Shown here one piece after another: positions 8,107 to 17,332 of a DNA stretch of 64,000 bases. Source of the DNA: an uncultured Sphingomonas sp. (GTDB taxonomy: Bacteria; Pseudomonadota; Alphaproteobacteria; Sphingomonadales; Sphingomonadaceae); the NCBI RefSeq assembly GCF_913062585.1, contig NZ_CAJXWX010000002.1:248001-312000 (forward strand), read 5' to 3'. Under the pieces are notes generated by a model that saw only the letters and a program-made list of their open reading frames with translations, was not told where the DNA came from and did no database searches. The number at the start of each line of letters is the position of its first letter. Positions within the stretch are counted from its first letter, which is position 1. A program made the position numbers and the translations under genes.

Positions 8107-8557
8107 GGCGCAGCTTCCACACCGGCACGCGGGTATCCGCCGCCTTCTGATAGGGTTGCGGATAGAGGTTCAGCAGCTTGGTCAGCGTGGCCGCATCGAC
8201 CGGCTTTTCCGGCGCGAAGCTGTCGAATCCGCAGCGGCGCATATGCGGGATCTGGTCGACCAACACATCGCCCGCCGCGCGCAACTCGCCCTCGAATCCT
8301 GCCTCGCGCAGGATCCGTGCCGCCGAATAGCCGCGCCCGTCGCGAAAGGTCGGGAAACTGATCTCGACCAAAGCGATCTGCCCCAGATGCGGTAGCAGCG
8401 CCCGGGCATCGTCGCCCGCCTCCAGCCGGACGGCGGTGGCGTTGGTCTGGCCCAGAAATGCGTCCAGCGTCACCGCCGGTTCGTCATGCACGACATCGTC
8501 GCGAAAGCGCAGCAGCGTCTCGCCCGCATTGGTGTTCACGGTGATCGGCTCAACCAT
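8099..8557 (-). CDS. DUF934 family protein of the sulfite reductase operon
   Basis: A 152-residue cytosolic protein with the DUF934 signature (VEISFPTFRDGRGYSAARILRE and LVDQIPHMRRCGFDSF). The family is nearly always encoded between cysI and cysH in proteobacteria and is thought to support sulfite reduction, but its molecular role is not established. The start ATG at 8557 overlaps the cysI stop by 8 bases and its end overlaps cysH, so the three are translationally packed. Confidence 0.9.
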   Translation of the reverse strand: MVEPITVNTNAGETLLRFRDDVVHDEPAVTLDAFLGQTNATAVRLEAGDDARALLPHLGQIALVEISFPTFRDGRGYSAARILREAGFEGELRAAGDVLVDQIPHMRRCGFDSFAPEKPVDAATLTKLLNLYPQPYQKAADTRVPVWKLRHG

Positions 8558-10175
8558 AAATGGCTTCCTTGAACGGCTGCATGCCGACGCGGCGATAGGT
8601 GTCGAGGAAGCGTTCGCCGCCCTCGCGCAGTTCGACATAACGATCGGTTACGCGCTCGATGGCATCGACCACGCCGTCCTCGTCGAAGCCAGGGCCGGTG
8701 ATCTTGCCCAGCGACACATCCTCCGCGCCCGATCCGCCGAGCAGCAGCTGGTAATTTTCGGTGCCTTTCTTATCGACGCCCAAGATGCCGATATGCCCGG
8801 CATGGTGGTGGCCACAGGCGTTGATGCAGCCCGAGATCTTCAGCTTCAGCTCGCCCAGCTCGCGCTGCCGCCCGGCGAAACGCTCACCGATCTTTTGCGC
8901 CAGTGGGATGGAGCGGGCATTGGCCAGGCTGCAATAATCCAGGCCCGGACAGGCGATGATGTCCGAGATCAGGTCGAGATTCGCCTCGGCCAGCCCGGCG
9001 TCGCGAAGCGCGGTCCAGATGGCGTAGAGATCGGCCTTGCGGACATGCGGCAGGACGATGTTCTGGGCATGCGTCACGCGCAGTTCGTCATGGCCGTAAC
9101 GCTCGGCGAGGTCGGCCATCAGGTCGATCTGGTCGGCCGAGGCGTCGCCGGGGATGCCGCCGATCGGCTTCAGGCTGATCGTGACGATGGCATGGCCGGG
9201 CTGCTTGTGCGCGGCGACATTCTGGTCGAGCCAGACCGCGAAATCGGGGTCGGAGCGGTCGATCGTATCGGGCGCATCGCTCGCAAAATCGGGCCCGGCA
9301 AACATCGCGGTGATCCGCGCCAGCTCGGCGACCGGCGGGTCTATGCCGAGATCGCGGATCGCGGCGAACTCCGCCTCCACCTGTTCGCGATAGGCATCCA
9401 CGCCGATCTCGTGCAGCAGGATCTTGATCCGCGCCTTGTAGATATTATCGCGCCGGCCATAGCGGTTATAGACCCGCAGGCACGCCTCCAGATAGCTCAT
9501 CAGATGGTCGGCGGTGATGAAGTCCTTCACCTCATGCGCGATCATCGGGGTGCGCCCCATGCCGCCGCCGACGAAGATCTTCGCGCCGAGCACGCCGTCC
9601 CGCTCCAGCAGCTGGATGCCGATATCGTGCAGCCGCATCGCCGCGCGATCCTCGTCCGCCGCGATCACCGCGATCTTGAACTTGCGCGGCAGATAGGTGA
9701 ATTCCGGGTGGAAGGTCGACCATTGCCGCAGCAGCTCGGCCCAGGGGCGCGGATCGGCGACCTCGTCGGCGGCGGCACCGGCGAACTGGTCGGACGAGAT
9801 GTTGCGGATGCAGTTGCCCGAGGTCTGGATGGCGTGCATCTGCACGGTCGCCAGCTCCGCCAGGATGTCGGGCGCATCGGCCAGCTTGATCCAGTTATAC
9901 TGGATATTCTGGCGCGTGGTGAAATGGCCGTAGCCGCGATCGTACTTGCGCGCGATATGGCCCAACATCCGCATCTGGCGGCTGTCCAGCGTGCCATAGG
10001 GCACCGCGACGCGCAGCATATAGGCGTGCAGCTGAAGATAGAGGCCGTTCATCAGCCGGAGCGGCTTGAACTGATCCTCGGTCAGCGCGCCCGACAGGCG
10101 GCGTTCCACCTGGTCGCGAAATTCCTCGACACGGGCATCGACGATGCTCTGGTCATATTCGTCGTAGCGGTACAT
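8550..10175 (-). CDS. cysI: Ferredoxin-type sulfite (nitrite/sulfite) reductase
   Basis: Six-electron reduction of sulfite to sulfide using siroheme coupled to a 4Fe-4S cluster. The 541-residue protein shows the two halves of the ligand motif: CPGLDYC and, about 35 residues on, CINACGHHH. The N-terminal ferrite-reductase repeats include GHFTTRQNIQYNW. The length and the neighbours (cysH, DUF934, siroheme methyltransferase) favour sulfite over nitrite. The gene begins 11 bases after the DUF2849 stop. Confidence 0.93.
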   Translation of the reverse strand: MYRYDEYDQSIVDARVEEFRDQVERRLSGALTEDQFKPLRLMNGLYLQLHAYMLRVAVPYGTLDSRQMRMLGHIARKYDRGYGHFTTRQNIQYNWIKLADAPDILAELATVQMHAIQTSGNCIRNISSDQFAGAAADEVADPRPWAELLRQWSTFHPEFTYLPRKFKIAVIAADEDRAAMRLHDIGIQLLERDGVLGAKIFVGGGMGRTPMIAHEVKDFITADHLMSYLEACLRVYNRYGRRDNIYKARIKILLHEIGVDAYREQVEAEFAAIRDLGIDPPVAELARITAMFAGPDFASDAPDTIDRSDPDFAVWLDQNVAAHKQPGHAIVTISLKPIGGIPGDASADQIDLMADLAERYGHDELRVTHAQNIVLPHVRKADLYAIWTALRDAGLAEANLDLISDIIACPGLDYCSLANARSIPLAQKIGERFAGRQRELGELKLKISGCINACGHHHAGHIGILGVDKKGTENYQLLLGGSGAEDVSLGKITGPGFDEDGVVDAIERVTDRYVELREGGERFLDTYRRVGMQPFKEAIYG

Positions 10176-10186
10176 CGGTTACTCTC

Positions 10187-10483
10187 TCAGATGACCCAGG
10201 CGCCGGCATCCGCATCGGCGGGCTTCAGCGTCAGGTCGGGGCGCACCGTGGGGCCGAGTGCGCGGATACGGTCCTTGATATGGGCGGGGCGGGGGCCCTG
10301 TTCGGTCGCCTCGGCGTCGATCAGATAGGGCACGTTGACCCGGCGCGCGCCTTCCTCGGCCCGCAGGATCGCCTCGCCTTGTCCGCCGACATCGACCGCA
10401 TCCTCGATATGGCGCGACCAGTCGCCACCGGTCCACCAGACGACATCGCCGGTCGCCAGATCATTGCCCGTCAACAGCTTCAT
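10187..10483 (-). CDS. DUF2849 family protein
   Basis: A 98-residue cytosolic protein starting MKLLTGNDLATGDVVWW. The DUF2849 family typically sits between the siroheme methyltransferase and cysI in alphaproteobacteria; its function is unknown. The ATG overlaps the stop of the methyltransferase gene (ATGA). The conserved context suggests a small accessory factor for siroheme insertion or sulfite reductase. Confidence 0.85.
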   Translation of the reverse strand: MKLLTGNDLATGDVVWWTGGDWSRHIEDAVDVGGQGEAILRAEEGARRVNVPYLIDAEATEQGPRPAHIKDRIRALGPTVRPDLTLKPADADAGAWVI

Positions 10484-11271
10484 GCGCTCATCCCTTCCGC
10501 CACACGGGCCCAACGCGCGAGCTTGTCCTCGGCATCCGACAGCGTCACGACTTCGCCGACGACGATGATCGCCGGGCTCTGAACCTTCTCGCGCTCGACC
10601 ATCGGGCCGAGATCGGCGAGCAGGGTGCGGATCGCGCGGTGCCCCTCCAGCGTGCCGCGCTCCAGCACCGCGACCGGCATGTCGGGCGCGACGCCATCGG
10701 CCATCAGCTTGTCGGCGATGCCGTTGGCGGTCGCCACGCCCATATAGATGACGAGCGTGCGGCCCTGGCCCGCCAGCCCCGACCAGTCCTGATCGGTCAG
10801 GCCCTTGCACTGGCCCGCGACGAAGGACACGGCCGAGCTATGGTCGCGGTGGGTCAGCGGTAGCATCGCCTCCGCCGCGCAGCCGAGTGCGGCCGAGACG
10901 CCGGGGATCACCTCGACCGGCAGCCCGGCGGCGCGCACCGCCTCCACCTCTTCGCCGCCGCGGCCGAAGATGAACGGGTCGCCGCCCTTCAGCCGCACGA
11001 CGATCGCGCCGGTCTTCACATGTGCGACGATCAGTGCGTTGATCGCATCCTGCGACAGCGTATGCCGCGCGCGCCGCTTGGCGACCGAGATGCGCTGTGC
11101 GTCAGGCGGGGCGAGGTCGAGCACGCGCAAGTCGATCAGCCCGTCATGCACGACGACATCGGCGGTCTTCAGCGCCTCGACCGCGCGAACGGTCAACAGC
11201 CCCGGATCGCCGGGCCCGGCACCGACAAGGATCACGCGCCCGCGCGCCGTAGGATCGAGAAGACTAGCCAT
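10480..11271 (-). CDS. cobA: Uroporphyrinogen-III C-methyltransferase
   Basis: Two SAM-dependent methylations of uroporphyrinogen III to precorrin-2, the first step toward the siroheme needed by cysI. The 263-residue tetrapyrrole methylase has VILVGAGPGDPGLLT, VVRLKGGDPFIFGRGGEE and GVSAALGCAA, all hallmarks of SUMT. There is no CysG N-terminal dehydrogenase domain, so oxidation and chelation must come from another gene. The start at 11271 has GGAG 7 bases upstream; a longer frame to 11307 lacks this. First gene of the sulfate operon. Confidence 0.93.
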   Translation of the reverse strand: MASLLDPTARGRVILVGAGPGDPGLLTVRAVEALKTADVVVHDGLIDLRVLDLAPPDAQRISVAKRRARHTLSQDAINALIVAHVKTGAIVVRLKGGDPFIFGRGGEEVEAVRAAGLPVEVIPGVSAALGCAAEAMLPLTHRDHSSAVSFVAGQCKGLTDQDWSGLAGQGRTLVIYMGVATANGIADKLMADGVAPDMPVAVLERGTLEGHRAIRTLLADLGPMVEREKVQSPAIIVVGEVVTLSDAEDKLARWARVAEGMSA

Positions 11272-11357
11272 GATGCTCCATGTGCGCCTGCGCTGCGGGT
11301 CCGGCAACCGAGCGATGCTTGGGGCGCGGGTAGGTTAGCTTCAAACCATGCTGCACC

Positions 11358-11379
11358 GCATATAGTATATAATATTTGC
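11358..11379. promoter_or_regulatory. AT-rich imperfect palindrome, candidate operator
   Basis: GCATATAGTAT pairs with ATAATATTTGC over 22 bases with two mismatched positions, in an otherwise GC-rich stretch. It lies in the 168-base divergent region between the cobA-cysH operon (starts 11271) and the TonB receptor (starts 11440). The AT-rich block could also hold the -10 elements of either promoter. The regulator is unknown. Confidence 0.5.
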
Positions 11380-11439
11380 CTATTGCTCCGAGTTATGCTC
11401 TTCTGACCCCAGGGACATAAATCTCGGGGGGAATCGAGA

Positions 11440-14400
11440 ATGGGGACATTTAAGTGCGTGCGGGCCGGTATCGGTGCGTCGTTGATTGCCATGGCTTGGT
11501 GCGGTGTCGCATCGGCTCAGACTGTCGAGCAGCCCGTCAAGGACGATGCCACCATTTCGGGCGTCGCTGCCTCGGCCGACAAGATCGACGCCAAGCAGGA
11601 GGCCACCGACCCGAGCGACGTCGTCGTCACCGGCACGCGCATCGTTCGCCCCAATATGGAAAGCAATGCGCCGATCACCACGATCGACGCCACCTATCTG
11701 AAGGAACGCGGCCTCGCCCGGATCGAGGACGCGCTGGCACAATTGCCGCAGGTTACGCCGATGCTGGGTCTCCAGGGGTCGACCTGGACATCGGGCGCCG
11801 CGCCGGTCGGCCTGCGCAACCTGGGTTCGGGCCGGACCCTGACGCTGCTCAACGGCCAGCGGATGGACAATGACGTCAACATCATTCCCGGCGCGCTGAT
11901 CGACCGGATCGACATCATGACCGGCGGTGCGTCGGCGGTGTACGGATCGGATGCGATCGCAGGCGTCGTCAACTTCATCGTGAAGCGCAAGTTCAACGGC
12001 ATCGCCTTTGACGGGGAAGTCAGTGGTTTCAATCACAACAACAACAGCGCGCTACTGGCTCAGACCGCCAAGGACGCGGGCTATACCTATCCGCGCGGTT
12101 CCTATCTGGGCGGCGGCAATTATTTCGCATCGGTTGCGGCGGGTCAGAACCTGCTGGGTGATCGACTGAACATCAGCGCCTTCGCAACGTATAAAAAAGC
12201 CGACCCGATCCAGTTCCGAAACCTGGATACGACCAATTGTCCGCTGCAGATGTTCGACCCCAACAATATCGACGCGGGCAACACGAAATGGACATGCTAC
12301 GGCACGACCTACAACCCGTATAATTATTTCGGCATCAACAATCAGGACCTGAGCAACGCCCGCGACGGCTCGCGCAGCTTCCGCCCCTATGACACGGCGG
12401 ACGAGGTGCGTGTTCAGCGTGTCGACAATGTTCAGCGACGGAGCGAGACGGTCAATGCGGGCGGCTTCCTGACGGCGGACTTGCCCGTCGGCATGCGGCT
12501 GACCGGCAGCTTCCTCTACAGCAAGATCGTCGAGCGCGGGTTCAACTCGGTCGACGGGGGCATGTGGACCCCGGCGGCGCCGGTCAATTGCGACAATCCG
12601 TTCCTGGGTCGGGCGCAGGCGCAGGCGATTTGCGGTGCGGCGGCCGGAACGACCGCGCTCAGCGATCCCATCTCGCTGTCGCTGTTCCGCCCCGGCATGA
12701 TCCAGAATTTCCGCAATACGACGGACGATTGGCGCGGCTCGCTTGGCCTGTCGGGCAAGATCGTGGACAAGATCCGGTTCGAGCTGAGCTATCAGCAGAC
12801 CCGGAACATCCAGAATGGTTCGGGCGACCATATGGGGCTGTCCGATCAGGCCGATCGCCTGGCGCGCGGGCTTCAGGTGCGCAACGTGAACGGCGTGCCG
12901 ACCTGTCTGTCCAAGATCAACGGCACCGACCCGAACTGCCAGCCCGTCGATGCCTTTTCGTCCAACACGTCGGTCAGCGACGCAGTCTATAACTGGCTGA
13001 CCGGCGTCGGCAGTCGCCGTCAGCAGAATGATCTTCAGGTCATTAACGGCATCGTGTCGGGGACGCTGGAGGATTATGGGCTGAAGAGCCCCTGGGCGGA
13101 GAGCGGCATCGGCTTCGCGATCACCGGCGAGTATCGCAAGTATCGGAACCAGTCGACCGGCTATGGGGCGTGGTCGAACTTCACCACCTTCGATGGCCGC
13201 ACCAGCGTGAAGGAACTGGGCGGCGAAATCGACATTCCGCTGATCGAGAACAAGCCGTTCTTCAAGGAACTCAGCGTCAATGGCGGCTATCGGATTTCCG
13301 ATTACGACATCTATGACAAACTGATCCACAGCTGGAAGGCGGAGGCGAGCTGGTCGCCGTTCGCTGGCATCCGGTTCCGCGGCAGCTACAACCGCGCGGT
13401 GCGCGTCGGCGTGCAACAGCGGTTGGAGGGCGAGAATCGCTATCCCAACACCCCGATGCTCGATCTGTGCGCGCCGCCGCGCGCCGCGTCGAACGGCAAG
13501 GGGGTCCAGCGCTATACGTTCGACCAATGCTCGATCGGCATGACGCGGGCGCAATATGATGCGCTGACCAGTTATACCGGCTGCGACTCGCAGGGCTTCT
13601 GTCCGACCACTCTGGTCAATGGCGGCAACTCGAATCTGCAGCCGGAGCGGTCGCGCAGCAAGACGCTGGGCGTCGTGTTGCAGCCGCGCTTCATCCCCGG
13701 ACTGACGGCATCGGTCGACTGGTACGACATCAACATCCAGGGCGCGTTCGAATGGACCCGCATCGGCATGGCGTTCAACCAATGCTATGACAACAAGGTG
13801 CAGTTCTTCTGCCAGTTCTATCAGCGCGATCCGCAGACGGGGCGTTTGCTGGTGGCGGATGCGCGCTATAACAATTCGGGCTATACCGCGACGCGCGGTA
13901 TCGACTTCGCCACCAACTATGCGCTCGATCCCAAGCGTCTGGGCATCGCGAGCGACATCGGTACCTTCGGCCTGAACTTCAACGGAACGCTGACGACCAA
14001 GTTCGAGCGGCAGTTCGCGCCGGGCAACACGCCCTGGTCCTGCCTGGGCTATTTCGGATTCGCCTGCGGCGATCCGATGCCGCGCTGGCGCCATGTCGCG
14101 GGCGTGAATTGGCAACTGCCCTGGATCAAGGGTGGCCTGGGCTTCACTTGGCGCTACACCGGCCCGAGCAACCTGTCGAAGCTGTCGAGCAACACGGTGC
14201 TGGCCGCCGCGCCGGGCCAGACCTATCCGCTGGTCAACCGTATCCCGGGTTACAGCTATTTCGACTTCAACACCAACGTCACGCTGGTGAAGGGGATCGA
14301 TGTGCGGTTCAACGTTCAGAACCTGTTCGACAAGGACCCGCCGCTGATCGGGTACGACACCCAATATGCCATTGGTGGAGGCTTCAACACCTTCCCGACC

Positions 14401-14454
14401 TATTACACGGTCCGGGGACGCACGCTGCGGGTCGGCATCTCCGCCCGCTTCTGA
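11440..14454 (+). CDS. TonB-dependent outer-membrane receptor
   Basis: A 1004-residue gated outer-membrane porin. Signal peptide 1-26 (cleavage VASA/QT), a TonB-box-like segment near residue 60 (DVVVTGTRI), plug domain (RTLTLLNGQRMDND, then GGASAVYGSDAIAGVVNFI), a 22-strand barrel and the C-terminal aromatic ending GISARF. Several cysteine pairs occur in the extracellular loops (about residues 260-420 and 670-800). The substrate is not evident; sphingomonad receptors of this class often take up saccharides or other organics. It is divergent from the sulfate operon, so co-regulation for a sulfur-containing ligand is conceivable but unproven. Confidence 0.93.
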   Translation: MGTFKCVRAGIGASLIAMAWCGVASAQTVEQPVKDDATISGVAASADKIDAKQEATDPSDVVVTGTRIVRPNMESNAPITTIDATYLKERGLARIEDALAQLPQVTPMLGLQGSTWTSGAAPVGLRNLGSGRTLTLLNGQRMDNDVNIIPGALIDRIDIMTGGASAVYGSDAIAGVVNFIVKRKFNGIAFDGEVSGFNHNNNSALLAQTAKDAGYTYPRGSYLGGGNYFASVAAGQNLLGDRLNISAFATYKKADPIQFRNLDTTNCPLQMFDPNNIDAGNTKWTCYGTTYNPYNYFGINNQDLSNARDGSRSFRPYDTADEVRVQRVDNVQRRSETVNAGGFLTADLPVGMRLTGSFLYSKIVERGFNSVDGGMWTPAAPVNCDNPFLGRAQAQAICGAAAGTTALSDPISLSLFRPGMIQNFRNTTDDWRGSLGLSGKIVDKIRFELSYQQTRNIQNGSGDHMGLSDQADRLARGLQVRNVNGVPTCLSKINGTDPNCQPVDAFSSNTSVSDAVYNWLTGVGSRRQQNDLQVINGIVSGTLEDYGLKSPWAESGIGFAITGEYRKYRNQSTGYGAWSNFTTFDGRTSVKELGGEIDIPLIENKPFFKELSVNGGYRISDYDIYDKLIHSWKAEASWSPFAGIRFRGSYNRAVRVGVQQRLEGENRYPNTPMLDLCAPPRAASNGKGVQRYTFDQCSIGMTRAQYDALTSYTGCDSQGFCPTTLVNGGNSNLQPERSRSKTLGVVLQPRFIPGLTASVDWYDINIQGAFEWTRIGMAFNQCYDNKVQFFCQFYQRDPQTGRLLVADARYNNSGYTATRGIDFATNYALDPKRLGIASDIGTFGLNFNGTLTTKFERQFAPGNTPWSCLGYFGFACGDPMPRWRHVAGVNWQLPWIKGGLGFTWRYTGPSNLSKLSSNTVLAAAPGQTYPLVNRIPGYSYFDFNTNVTLVKGIDVRFNVQNLFDKDPPLIGYDTQYAIGGGFNTFPTYYTVRGRTLRVGISARF

Positions 14455-14463
14455 TGCAACGGG

Positions 14464-14496
14464 ACGGTCCGGGACTTCGGTTCCGGGCCGTTTCCT
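14464..14496 (+). terminator. Terminator after the TonB receptor
   Basis: A 12-base stem with two G-U pairs (ACGGTCCGGGAC with GTTCCGGGCCGT), TTCG tetraloop and a T-rich tail (TTCCTT), starting 10 bases after the receptor stop and reaching the astD stop codon on the other strand. Confidence 0.8.
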
Positions 14497-15905
14497 TATC
14501 CGCGCAGGCCGATCGGGATGGTCGCGGCGACGCCGTCTGCCTCCGCGCTGGCGACCGGATAGGCGCAGTAATCGGCCGCATAATAGGCGCTGGGCCGGTG
14601 GTTGCCCGACCAGCCGATGCCGCCGAACGGCGCGCTCGACGCCGCGCCGTTGGTCGGGCGGTTCCAGTTGACGATCCCGGCGCGGATGCCGGTCCAGAAA
14701 TTGTCGTAGCGTTCGCGCGAGGGGCTGATCAGCGAGGCCGACAGGCCGTAGCGGGTGGCATTGGCCTGTCGTAGCGCATCGGCGAAATCGGTTGCGCGGG
14801 CGACTTGCAGGACCGGGCCGAACAGCTCGTCATCGGGTCGGTCGGCGACGTCGCTCACGTCCAGGATCGCCGGGGTCAGCAGCGGTAGACCGGCTTTCAG
14901 GCGTTCAAGCGGCCGGATGATCTTTGCCCCCTTGGCGACCAGATCGCCGACTGCGGTCAGCAGATGCTCGGCCGCGTTATCGTCGATCACCGGCCCCATG
15001 AACGGCACGGGGTCGTCATGCGGCGCGCCGATGACGATCCGATCGACCAAGCCGGTCAGCGCCGCCATCAGCGGATCATAGATCCGATCCTCGACGATCA
15101 GCCGCCGCCCCGCCGTGCAGCGCTGCCCGGCGGTCGTATAGGCCGATTGTACGATCAGCGCGGCGGCGGCGTCCAGGTCGGGATCGTCCCACACGATCAG
15201 CGGGTTGTTGCCACCCATTTCCAGCGCCAGGATCTTCTCCGGCCGTTCGGCGAACTGGCGGTTGAGCGCCAGGCCGGTGCGCGCCGAGCCGGTGAAGAGC
15301 AGGCCGTCAATATCCTCATGCCCGGCCAGCGCCCGGCCCTGGTCGGGACCACCGATCAATAGCTGGACGACGCCCTCGGGCACGCCCGCCGCAAGATAGC
15401 ATTCGACCAGGAAGGCGCCGCTCGCGGGCGTTTTTTCGGAGGGTTTGAACACCACCGCGTTTCCCGCCAGCAAAGCGGGCACGATATGACCGTTGGGCAG
15501 GTGCGCCGGGAAATTATACGGCCCCAGCACCGCCAGCACGCCATGGGGCCGGTGGCGCAGCGCCATGCGTCCGCCGCCCGGCTGGTCGGTGACACGGGTT
15601 CCGGCGCGCTCTTCCTGCGCCGTGATCGAAATGGCGACCTTGGCAATGACCGTGTCGACCTCGGTCTTCGCCTCCCAGAGCGGCTTGCCGGTTTCGCGTG
15701 CGATCAGGTCGGCAAAGCCGTCCGCCCGGTCGCGCACGATCTCGGCGAAACGGCGGAGCGTCGCGATCCGATCGGCCAGCGGCGTAGCGGCCCAATCGGG
15801 CCAGGCCTCACGGGCGACCGCGACCGCCCGGAAGGCGTCGCCGATCGGCAGCTCGGCAAGCAGCGCCCCGGTGGCGGGTTCGAATGTCGATAGAAATTCG
15901 GTCAT
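14496..15905 (-). CDS. astD: Succinylglutamate-semialdehyde dehydrogenase
   Basis: An NAD(P)-dependent aldehyde dehydrogenase of 469 residues. The AstD-like sequence includes the start FEPATGALLAELPIGD, the cofactor segment FKPSEKTPASG, FTGSARTG, the catalytic cysteine in AGQRCTAGRR, and DELFGPVLQV. AstD oxidises N-succinylglutamate semialdehyde in arginine catabolism (AST pathway). No astA, astB or astE is visible nearby, so the physiological substrate is inferred from sequence only. The start MTEFLS at 15905 lies 11 bases after selO, in the same direction; the two probably form an operon. Confidence 0.88.
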   Translation of the reverse strand: MTEFLSTFEPATGALLAELPIGDAFRAVAVAREAWPDWAATPLADRIATLRRFAEIVRDRADGFADLIARETGKPLWEAKTEVDTVIAKVAISITAQEERAGTRVTDQPGGGRMALRHRPHGVLAVLGPYNFPAHLPNGHIVPALLAGNAVVFKPSEKTPASGAFLVECYLAAGVPEGVVQLLIGGPDQGRALAGHEDIDGLLFTGSARTGLALNRQFAERPEKILALEMGGNNPLIVWDDPDLDAAAALIVQSAYTTAGQRCTAGRRLIVEDRIYDPLMAALTGLVDRIVIGAPHDDPVPFMGPVIDDNAAEHLLTAVGDLVAKGAKIIRPLERLKAGLPLLTPAILDVSDVADRPDDELFGPVLQVARATDFADALRQANATRYGLSASLISPSRERYDNFWTGIRAGIVNWNRPTNGAASSAPFGGIGWSGNHRPSAYYAADYCAYPVASAEADGVAATIPIGLRG

Positions 15906-15916
15906 GGCGCGAAAGG

Positions 15917-17332
15917 CTAGTCCGCCGCACCGGGGTCGGCAAGCGCGGCGCCCATGGCCCGCACCCGCGCGACCTTGTCGTACAGCGCGGTCCAGTCGTC
16001 CCGCTCGGCGATCGGCGCCCAGATCGCCTCGACCTCGTCGATCAGCATGGATTCGGGCGCGCCCTGCCAATAGGTATGGTCGCGGGCACGGCGCGGCGCA
16101 TAGGGCTCGATCAGGTCGCGAAGCTCGTTCCAGACCTCGTCATACTGGTCGGGGATCTTGCCGCCAAACAGGTCAAAATAGACTCGGTCCAGGCTCGCCT
16201 GCGAGGTGCGTAGCGCCCGTTCGAAGCTCTGCACCAGTGCGCGGTCCTCGGTCCCGCCACGCGGGATCAGCCCCAGTCGCCAGAGGATCGCGGTTACGAT
16301 CTCCGCCTGATAGGTGGTGGCGAACCCCTCCAGCGCGGCGATCAGCGGATCGCTCTCGGCAATCAGGCGCAGGCTGGAGGCCAGTTGCATCACGTCCCAC
16401 TGGATCGCCTCGGGCTGGCGGGCCAGCGCATAAAGGCCCATCTGGTCGAAATAGGCGGCGGTGAATTCTGGGTCCCAGCTCGGCGCGAACCGCCACGGGC
16501 CATAGTCGAAGCTCTCGCCGGTCACGTTGATATTGTCGGAATTGAGCACGCCGTGGACGAACCCGGCGGCCATGTAACGCGCCGCTAGCCTCGCGGTGCG
16601 CTGTGCCACCAGGGTCAGCAGCCGGACGGGATCGTCGGAATCCTCGCCGTAAAAGTGGCGCAGGACGTAAGCGACCAGCCGCTTCATGCCCGCCTCGTCG
16701 CGCTCGAAGGCCAGGCGCTGGAAACTGCCGATGCGGATATGGCCATGGCTCATCCGCACCATCACGGCCGAGCGCGTAGGGGAGGGCTCGTCGCCCCGGT
16801 GCAGCGCCTCGCCCGTCTCGATGATCGACAGGGTGCGCGAGGTTGGGACGTTCAGCGCCTCCAGCATCTCGGTCGCCAGGATCTCGCGGACCCCGCCTTT
16901 CAGGGTCAGGCGACCGTCGCCGAACCGGCTGTATGGCGTCTGCCCCGATCCCTTGGTGCCGAGTTCGAGCAACCGGCCATCGCGCGCCACCATCTGCGCA
17001 AAGGTAAAGCCGCGCCCGTCGCCCAGGTCGGAATTATACTGGCGGAACTGGTGGCCATGATAGCGCATCGCCATCGGGCCGGGCAGCGTGCCGGGTAAAG
17101 GCGCGAAGCGGCCAAGATGCTGGGCCCATTCGTCATCGCTCAGCGTCTCCAGCCCGATCTCGGCGGCGGCGCGGTCGTTGCGGTAGCGAATGAGCGTCTG
17201 CGGAAAATCGGCTGCCTCGACCGGGTCGGTCAGGAAATCGGCGACCTCGGTCAGGGCGGCGGACGGGCGATAGGCTTGCGGGGATACGGGCATACCGCGA
17301 TATGGAGGCGGCACCGGAGGACCTTCAAGCAT
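15917..17332 (-). CDS. selO: Protein adenylyltransferase SelO (YdiU/UPF0061)
   Basis: A pseudokinase-fold enzyme that transfers AMP from ATP to protein Ser/Thr/Tyr residues and is linked to redox homeostasis. The 471-residue protein contains MRYHGHQF, ELGTKGSGQTPYSR, GGVREILATEM and the metal-binding HGVLNSDNINVTG-(E)SFDYGPW. It lacks the C-terminal selenocysteine region of eukaryotic forms, as most bacterial members do. The ATG at 17332 has GAGGG upstream; an internal ATG at 17293 is possible. The 17332 start codon overlaps the start codon of the divergent hydrolase gene by two bases. Confidence 0.92.
   Translation of the reverse strand: MLEGPPVPPPYRGMPVSPQAYRPSAALTEVADFLTDPVEAADFPQTLIRYRNDRAAAEIGLETLSDDEWAQHLGRFAPLPGTLPGPMAMRYHGHQFRQYNSDLGDGRGFTFAQMVARDGRLLELGTKGSGQTPYSRFGDGRLTLKGGVREILATEMLEALNVPTSRTLSIIETGEALHRGDEPSPTRSAVMVRMSHGHIRIGSFQRLAFERDEAGMKRLVAYVLRHFYGEDSDDPVRLLTLVAQRTARLAARYMAAGFVHGVLNSDNINVTGESFDYGPWRFAPSWDPEFTAAYFDQMGLYALARQPEAIQWDVMQLASSLRLIAESDPLIAALEGFATTYQAEIVTAILWRLGLIPRGGTEDRALVQSFERALRTSQASLDRVYFDLFGGKIPDQYDEVWNELRDLIEPYAPRRARDHTYWQGAPESMLIDEVEAIWAPIAERDDWTALYDKVARVRAMGAALADPGAAD

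Noticed and set aside
8436..10328. 630-codon plus-strand frame across cysI
   Set aside because: Antisense to a protein with intact siroheme/Fe-S motifs; shadow frame.
12052..14364. 770-codon minus-strand frame across the TonB receptor
   Set aside because: Same compositional signature as other shadows; the plus-strand receptor has a signal peptide, plug and barrel.
14496..15905. Full arginine succinyltransferase (ast) operon
   Set aside because: Only an astD-like gene is present; the neighbour is selO, and astA, astB, astC and astE are not in the window.
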